Part shown: one piece after another, positions 14,943 through 18,356 of the stretch
Layout of the letters: each line of letters begins with the position of its first letter
Numbering within the stretch: position 1 is the stretch's first letter
From: Geobacter sp. UBA4074
GTDB taxonomy: Bacteria; Desulfobacterota; Desulfuromonadia; Geobacterales; Pseudopelobacteraceae
Length of the DNA stretch: 18,356 nt
Direction: 5' to 3'
Assembly: GCA_002383415.1 (NCBI GenBank)
Contig: DFYU01000108.1
Coordinates: forward strand, 1 to 18,356
Program-made: the position numbers and the translations under genes
Notes under the pieces: model-generated
What the model saw: the letters and a program-made list of their open reading frames with translations, nothing else
Database searches by the model: none
What the model was told of the DNA's origin: nothing

Positions 14943-16103
14943 TTACAGGCTGCGGAGCGCATCTGCCGGGTCCATCTTTCCCGCCCGTCGTGCCGGGTAC
15001 CAGGCCGCCATCAGGCTGACCAGCGACACCGACAGCACCGCCGGCAGGGCCACCTGCCACTGCACCAGCAGGTGCGGGTGGTCGGAACTGGCCATAAGCG
15101 GCAGCGTCACAACGGCAGCCCCGATCCCCAGGCCGTAGCCGATCAAACCGGCCATCAGTCCCACCAGTCCCGCCTCCAGCAGGATAATCCCCATCACATG
15201 GCCGGTGCGGTAGCCGATGGCCCGGAAGATGCCGATCTCCACCTTGCGCTCCGTCACGCTGCCCATCATGGTCACAAAGACCAGCGCCAGCGAGATCAGG
15301 GCGATCACCCCTCCCATGCCCAGCGAGAAACGTTTCAGCTGGCCGATGGTCTGTAGTCTGCCTTCTACCACCTGTTTGATGGCACTGACCTTGGCGTCCG
15401 GCAGCACGCCGCTGATCTGTTCCACCATCTCGCCGATCGGGCAGCCGGTGCAGAGCGCCGCCACCTCGATCAGGGTGATCTGGCCCTGTTTGCCGGTGAT
15501 GGCCTGGGCTGCGGCCAACGGCACGAACAGCAGGCCGTCGTCCTGGGAACCGGTCTCCTGCAGGGTGGCGGTTATGGTAAAGGTCCGGTTGCCGACCTGT
15601 AGCTGCTCGCCAGGCTTGACCCCCAGGGCCAGGGCGGCAGCGTTACCCAGCAGGGCGTCCTGTTCACCGCCGGGCTCCGTGCCGCTTAAACGCCACCAGG
15701 GCTTCAGCCGTAGTTCCGCTGCAAAATTGACCCCCACCAGCAGCAGCTCCCGTCCCTTGAGCGTCACCGTCCCCAGCACCTTGGGGGCCACCACGGCGAT
15801 GTTCTGCCGGTTTTTGATGGTGCGGATCCGCTCCAGCACCGAGGGGTCCAATTCACGCTGGTCAAAGGCGACCCTCCCCAGACTGATGCCGCCGTAGGAG
15901 AGGGCCAGGTCGTTACTCTTGGGGGTGATCAGGATGTTGGCGCCGAACTGGTCCATGGTGTGCTCAATGTCGGCGGTCATGGAGTTGGCCAGGGTTACCA
16001 GTGCCACCACCGCAGCCAATCCCACGGCCAAGGCCACGGTCAGGAAGAACATCCGGGCTGGCCGGCGCAGCAGATTCTTCAGTGCAATATGGTAAGGTTT
16101 CAT
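14943..16103 (-). CDS. FtsX/MacB-like ABC transporter permease
   Basis: A 386-residue inner-membrane permease. It has one helix near the N-terminus (about 17-40), a large periplasmic domain (about 41-255), and three C-terminal helices (about 260-282, 300-330, 350-370) followed by 'YPARRAGKMDPADALRSL'. That is the MacB/FtsX arrangement, with the usual 'R-x-A-x-x-x-x-P-A-x-A-L' ending. The periplasmic domain has a Cys pair, 'ALCTGCP' (218 and 221), unusual for plain MacB-like permeases and possibly metal- or redox-related. The start overlaps the stop of the DUF2318 lipoprotein gene (ATGA), so they are translated together. In the Campylobacter p19 locus, as I recall it, similar permeases accompany a DUF2318-like protein and an ABC ATPase. 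This locus has one permease only and lacks p19 and ftr1. Confidence 0.86.
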   Translation of the reverse strand: MKPYHIALKNLLRRPARMFFLTVALAVGLAAVVALVTLANSMTADIEHTMDQFGANILITPKSNDLALSYGGISLGRVAFDQRELDPSVLERIRTIKNRQNIAVVAPKVLGTVTLKGRELLLVGVNFAAELRLKPWWRLSGTEPGGEQDALLGNAAALALGVKPGEQLQVGNRTFTITATLQETGSQDDGLLFVPLAAAQAITGKQGQITLIEVAALCTGCPIGEMVEQISGVLPDAKVSAIKQVVEGRLQTIGQLKRFSLGMGGVIALISLALVFVTMMGSVTERKVEIGIFRAIGYRTGHVMGIILLEAGLVGLMAGLIGYGLGIGAAVVTLPLMASSDHPHLLVQWQVALPAVLSVSLVSLMAAWYPARRAGKMDPADALRSL

Positions 16104-16537
16104 GGGAAGTACCGCGTTCCGTTCTGCAACTGCTCCACGTCGATCACCAGGCGGTCACCCTCGATCCGAGACGGCAGGAAGTGGGGGTTGCAGCCGCCCA
16201 CCGAGGAAGGACCGATCTGGTCGATCGGGAAGGTCAGGTTGCAGTTGCGGCAGAGCATCACGTCGCCCTGTTGCTGATAGCCTTTGCGCTCCTTGTAGCA
16301 GACGTCGCACGCATCCAGGGCGGTGCGGATGCGGCCGTCAGCTCCCTTGACCGCAAAGAAGTGCACCTCGCCATTGTTCAGGCTGACCTTGTAGAAGCTG
16401 GCCTGCGTCGGTTGCAGTTCGGCCAGCGGAATCTGTACCACGTTGCCCTGGGGGGTTAGCTGCTTGTGAGTATCGCTGTTGCAGCCGGCCAGGAGGCCGG
16501 CAACCAGCAGGGTAGCGAGGATCAGTATCTGTTTCAT
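16100..16537 (-). CDS. DUF2318-family lipoprotein with CxxC metal motifs
   Basis: A 145-residue exported lipoprotein with lipobox 'LLAGC' (Cys19). The mature domain matches the DUF2318 pattern (the soluble domain of FtrD-like proteins): 'DACDVCYKERKGY' (Cys77, Cys80), 'MLCRNCNLTFPI' (Cys96, Cys99) and 'GGCNPHFLP' (Cys116). These cysteines probably bind a metal or cofactor or exchange disulfides; family members are annotated as Fe-S-containing, which is not proven here. Its ATG overlaps the stop of the upstream ResB remnant, and its own stop overlaps the permease start, both as ATGA. AAAGGA precedes ATG by seven bases. Its place in the operon suggests it delivers metal or electrons on the periplasmic face for the ABC module. 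Confidence 0.85.
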   Translation of the reverse strand: MKQILILATLLVAGLLAGCNSDTHKQLTPQGNVVQIPLAELQPTQASFYKVSLNNGEVHFFAVKGADGRIRTALDACDVCYKERKGYQQQGDVMLCRNCNLTFPIDQIGPSSVGGCNPHFLPSRIEGDRLVIDVEQLQNGTRYFP

Positions 16538-16780
16538 GGTGTTTTCCTTTTATGGTTGCAGCGCAGTTCAAAGCCCAGTGGCTGCACGTTGCCTTGGCGG
16601 TCGGTAAAGCTGTTGACAGTTTCACCTTCCGGGATGGCCAAGAAGCCCTTAAAGCCGAACAGGTTGCCGATGATGGCACCGATAAAGATCATGATGATGC
16701 TGAAGTGCGCCAGATAGGCCGCAAGTCGGGGCCAGGGCATCCCAGGCTTTGGTAGGGATGTCTCGTTGCGGTACAGACAT
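16534..16780 (-). pseudogene. remnant of a ResB (CcsB) cytochrome c biogenesis gene
   Basis: A ribosome site (AAGGAG) and ATG at 16780 open a frame beginning 'MSVPQRDIPTKAWDALA', a plausible ResB N-terminus. The sequence then shifts to another frame reading 'RLAAYLAHFSIIMIFIGAIIGNLFGFKGFLAIPEGETV', typical of an internal ResB membrane segment and loop. The many residues normally lying between them, including earlier membrane helices, are absent. The frame then runs through 'QPLGFELRC' into an unrelated short tail and stops at the start of the lipoprotein gene, so the large remaining part is missing too. An internal deletion with frameshift plus a 3' truncation fits this. An unshifted 68-residue ORF (16534-16740) could still be translated, but as a fragment it is unlikely to function in haem delivery. 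Confidence 0.65.
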
Positions 16781-16799
16781 GGTATGGCGCTCCTTGGTG

Positions 16800-16872
16800 C
16801 TGCGCCCAGGGGCGCAGGCAGCAGACAAGGTCCGTTAGCAACACGGAGACAGAGGGAAAGCGCAGGCTTTCC
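16800..16872. terminator. two hairpins between the Cys-rich gene and the ResB remnant
   Basis: A 7-base stem with a four-base loop (16800-16817, CTGCGCC/GGCGCAG) and a 6-base stem with a six-base loop (16855-16872, GGAAAG/CTTTCC) lie downstream of the Cys-rich protein gene stop at 16888. Neither has a following T-run, so termination is possible but weakly supported. The first lies just upstream of the remnant's ribosome site. Confidence 0.35.
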
Positions 16873-16887
16873 GACGGTATGCCGGAA

Positions 16888-17244
16888 TCAGGAGCGGTTT
16901 TGCGGGGGGACGAAGATGGTCAGGTACACGACCGGCAGGCGGTGGGTGACCTCTCTGAACGGTTCGAAGCTGGACAGCGGTGTGGGGGGAAACATCACCG
17001 TTGACGTAAGTGGTGCGTGGCAGGCACATGAGCAGGCCGAAGAACTGCAGCAACCATCGTCATCAGGCTGGCTCTGGTGATCATCGCAGTCGTCGCAGCC
17101 GCCAGGCTGCTGGTCTGCCATGGCCGCCGGCGCCGTGGCCTGGCCAGTGTGGCAGACTGCTGCAACCGGCGCCAGCAGGACGCTCAGTAGTGCCAGCAGT
17201 GCCAAGGTGCTTCCCAGCCAGTTGATCTGATGACGAGATTGCAT
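16888..17244 (-). CDS. small exported Cys/Asp-rich protein with 'FVPPQNRS' tail
   Basis: A 118-residue protein from ATG at 17244 with a Sec signal peptide (hydrophobic 9-30). The mature region is dense in Cys and acidic residues (Cys31, 50, 53, 65, 66, 71, 73, 75), including 'DDGCCSSSACSCACH', followed by a tail ending 'YLTIFVPPQNRS'. No named family is recognised. Metal binding in the periplasm is a reasonable inference from composition. The tail resembles that of the protein at 12967-13299. The frame extends to a TTG at 17280, but that TTG is the first triplet of a good -35 box, so ATG at 17244 is preferred. No ribosome site precedes this ATG, and the predicted transcription start coincides with it, so a leaderless message is possible. 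Confidence 0.68.
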   Translation of the reverse strand: MQSRHQINWLGSTLALLALLSVLLAPVAAVCHTGQATAPAAMADQQPGGCDDCDDHQSQPDDDGCCSSSACSCACHAPLTSTVMFPPTPLSSFEPFREVTHRLPVVYLTIFVPPQNRS

Positions 17245-17250
17245 ACTGAA

Positions 17251-17280
17251 ACGATACACAATTGGTTTGGCGGTTGTCAA
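17251..17280 (-). promoter_or_regulatory. promoter of the Cys-rich exported protein gene
   Basis: On the minus strand a perfect -35 TTGACA (17275-17280) is followed after 18 bases by TATCGT (17251-17256). The predicted start point is at about 17244, the ATG of the gene. The TGA stop of the 26-codon ORF upstream lies inside the -35 box. Confidence 0.5.
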
Positions 17281-17357
17281 CCGGCCTTTATCAGCTGTAC
17301 TGCCAGGGGCAGTACCGAAAGGGCCGCCAGGGCCAGCAATAGCCAGCGGCGTGTCAT
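17277..17357 (-). CDS. possible 26-residue single-helix membrane peptide
   Basis: The ORF reads MTRRWLLLALAALSVLPLAV then QLIKAG. It has two Arg near the N-terminus, one hydrophobic segment (5-22) and a short tail, the look of a small one-pass membrane protein. Its ATG overlaps the stop of the ribbon-helix-helix gene as ATGA, suggesting translational coupling. Its function is unknown. Short hydrophobic frames can arise by chance, and there is no further support, so this is tentative. Confidence 0.35.
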   Translation of the reverse strand: MTRRWLLLALAALSVLPLAVQLIKAG

Positions 17358-17581
17358 GCGGTCACGCTCTTCAGGCTACGCTCGGCACTGTGGCTACGAC
17401 GTCGGCTTGGCGCCGGCTGGTTGTCGATCACCAGCTTGAGCAGTTGGCGCAGCACGGTGGACAGCTTGGTGCTACGGTCGCCCCGCAGCTGCTCCAGCAG
17501 GTCCAGTTCCTGGTCGCTGACTCGGAACGAGATGATGTTGCGCAGGTGCTGCGCGCTCTTGGTTTTGTCTTTGTTCGGCAT
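17354..17581 (-). CDS. small ribbon-helix-helix-type DNA-binding protein
   Basis: A 75-residue basic protein. Residues about 14-53, 'RNIISFRVSDQELDLLEQL' followed by 'STKLSTVLRQLLKLVID', fit a short beta strand then two helices as in MetJ/Arc (RHH) proteins. The C-terminus is Arg/Ser-rich and probably disordered. Such proteins act as dimeric repressors or as antitoxins; no toxin gene is adjacent, so local transcription control is more likely. The gene lies 29 bases after the TerC-like gene on the same strand and is probably co-transcribed. ATG at 17581 is preferred, with AGGA 11 bases upstream; a GTG three codons earlier sits too close to the AGGA. Targets are unknown. Confidence 0.6.
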   Translation of the reverse strand: MPNKDKTKSAQHLRNIISFRVSDQELDLLEQLRGDRSTKLSTVLRQLLKLVIDNQPAPSRRRSHSAERSLKSVTA

Positions 17582-17610
17582 GGGCTGCACTGTCCTTTCA
17601 TAGTTTTTGT

Positions 17611-18356
17611 TTAAATGGTCTCCAGGACTTCGTCGTCCTTGGGTTTGCTGAACAGGAGCGACAGCACCACCGATGCGGTCAGAGTGGTGGCGATCACGGC
17701 CAGCGACAGGGCGATCGGAATATGGACCCCCTGCATCATCAGAATCATCTTGATCCCCACAAAGGCCAGGATCAGGGAGATGCCGTATTTCAGCCAGGCA
17801 AACATCCCCATCAGGTTTGACAGCAGGAAGAACAACGAACGCAGGCCCATGATGGCGAACAGGTTGGAGGTGATCACGATGAACGGATCCAGGGTGATGG
17901 CGAAGATGGCCGGGATCGAATCCATGGCAAAGACCAAGTCGCTGCTCTCGATCACCAGCAGCACCATGAACAGCGGGCTGGCCACCAGCATCCCCAGCCG
18001 ACGGGTGAAGAACCAGTCACCCCGAATTCGCTTGGTCATCGGTATGATGCGGCGGGTCAGCCGCACCAGCGGATTTTTGTCCGGCTCCATCTCCTCGTCA
18101 CCGCCAAAGGCCATCTTCCAGGCGGTGTAGAGCAGGATGACGCCGAAGACGTAGAACAGCCACTGGAATTCCTTAAACAGTGCAGTTCCAAGGAAGATGA
18201 ATACCAGCCGCATCACCACCGCCCCCAGGATGCCCCACTTCAGCACCCGGGCCTGCAGTTCACCCCGTACGCCGAAGACGGTGAAGATCATGATGAACAC
18301 GAACAGGTTGTCCACGGAGAGCGACTGCTCGATCAGGTAGCCGGTCATGAACTCCA
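17611..18356 (-). CDS. TerC-family integral membrane protein, 5' end beyond the window
   Basis: The partial gene encodes 247 visible residues. The frame stays open to the window edge ('...EF' before 'MTGYLIEQSLSVDNLFVF'), and family members continue for some 60 residues more at the N-terminus, so the Met codon at 18348 is internal. About seven membrane segments are visible. The conserved acidic motifs are 'SVDN' and 'ESSDLVFAMDSIPAIFAIT', the latter followed by 'DPFIVITSNLFAIMGLRSLFF'; together they identify TerC/Alx. Family members are linked to tellurite resistance and, more recently, manganese export. It leads a probable operon with the ribbon-helix-helix gene. Its promoter, and any yybP-ykoY-type riboswitch, would lie outside the window. 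Confidence 0.9.
   Translation of the reverse strand, partial: EFMTGYLIEQSLSVDNLFVFIMIFTVFGVRGELQARVLKWGILGAVVMRLVFIFLGTALFKEFQWLFYVFGVILLYTAWKMAFGGDEEMEPDKNPLVRLTRRIIPMTKRIRGDWFFTRRLGMLVASPLFMVLLVIESSDLVFAMDSIPAIFAITLDPFIVITSNLFAIMGLRSLFFLLSNLMGMFAWLKYGISLILAFVGIKMILMMQGVHIPIALSLAVIATTLTASVVLSLLFSKPKDDEVLETI

Noticed and set aside
17245..17280. TTG start giving a 130-residue version of the Cys-rich protein
   Set aside because: The TTG is the beginning of a perfect TTGACA -35 box and has no ribosome site; the signal peptide is complete from ATG at 17244.
1..18356. tRNA, rRNA, CRISPR array, insertion sequence or phage attachment site
   Set aside because: No cloverleaf-like segment, regular spaced repeats, transposase gene or terminal inverted repeats were found by eye.

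Overview
The window looks like a Gram-negative chromosome with a strong metal-handling and cell-envelope theme. It encodes a lipid A-type phosphoethanolamine transferase, an RND tripartite exporter with an outer-membrane channel, several Sec-exported or lipidated periplasmic proteins, and mostly tightly overlapping operons. The mix of a ResB remnant, a DUF2318 Fe-S-type protein and exported Cys/His-rich peptides ending in a 'F-[IV]-P-P-x-x-x-S' tail resembles Geobacter-like Desulfuromonadota. That assignment is an impression from recall, not a database match. No rRNA, tRNA, CRISPR array or insertion sequence was seen.

Region 1 (1-6,870): an envelope-remodelling island. On the minus strand, in transcription order, lie an OmpR-type response regulator and a CusS/CopS-like histidine kinase (genes overlapping), an EptA/MCR-like phosphoethanolamine transferase, and an LTA-synthase-like phosphoglycerol transferase. 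Near-identical palindromes of the CusR-box type sit in front of eptA and in front of the LTA-synthase-like gene. Each contains the stop codon of the preceding gene and is flanked by a third half-site one helical turn away. Divergently, on the plus strand, is a YegS/DgkB-like lipid kinase. Both transferases release diacylglycerol, and the kinase could recycle it to phosphatidate.

Region 2 (6,875-14,081): a heavy-metal RND efflux operon on the minus strand (small Cys/His-rich exported protein, TolC-like channel, His-rich adaptor lipoprotein, CusA/CzcA-like pump). It is read from a promoter that overlaps, back to back, the control region of a plus-strand CDF-like membrane protein. In that protein the usual TM5 His/Asp metal ligands appear to be Cys/Cys.

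Region 3 (14,074-17,280): a minus-strand operon of DUF2318 lipoprotein, FtsX/MacB-like permease and LolD-like ATPase. This resembles the accessory part of the P19/FetMP type of iron-transport locus, but without P19 or Ftr1. It sits behind a decayed ResB cytochrome c biogenesis gene and a second Cys/His-rich exported protein. A 206-base structured gap separates permease and ATPase.

Region 4 (17,277-18,356): a TerC-family membrane protein cut by the window edge, a small ribbon-helix-helix regulator, and a possible 26-residue membrane peptide translationally coupled to it.

The most notable signal is the pair of CusR-type operators. They suggest that a metal-type two-component system here controls head-group transfer in the periplasm rather than an efflux pump.
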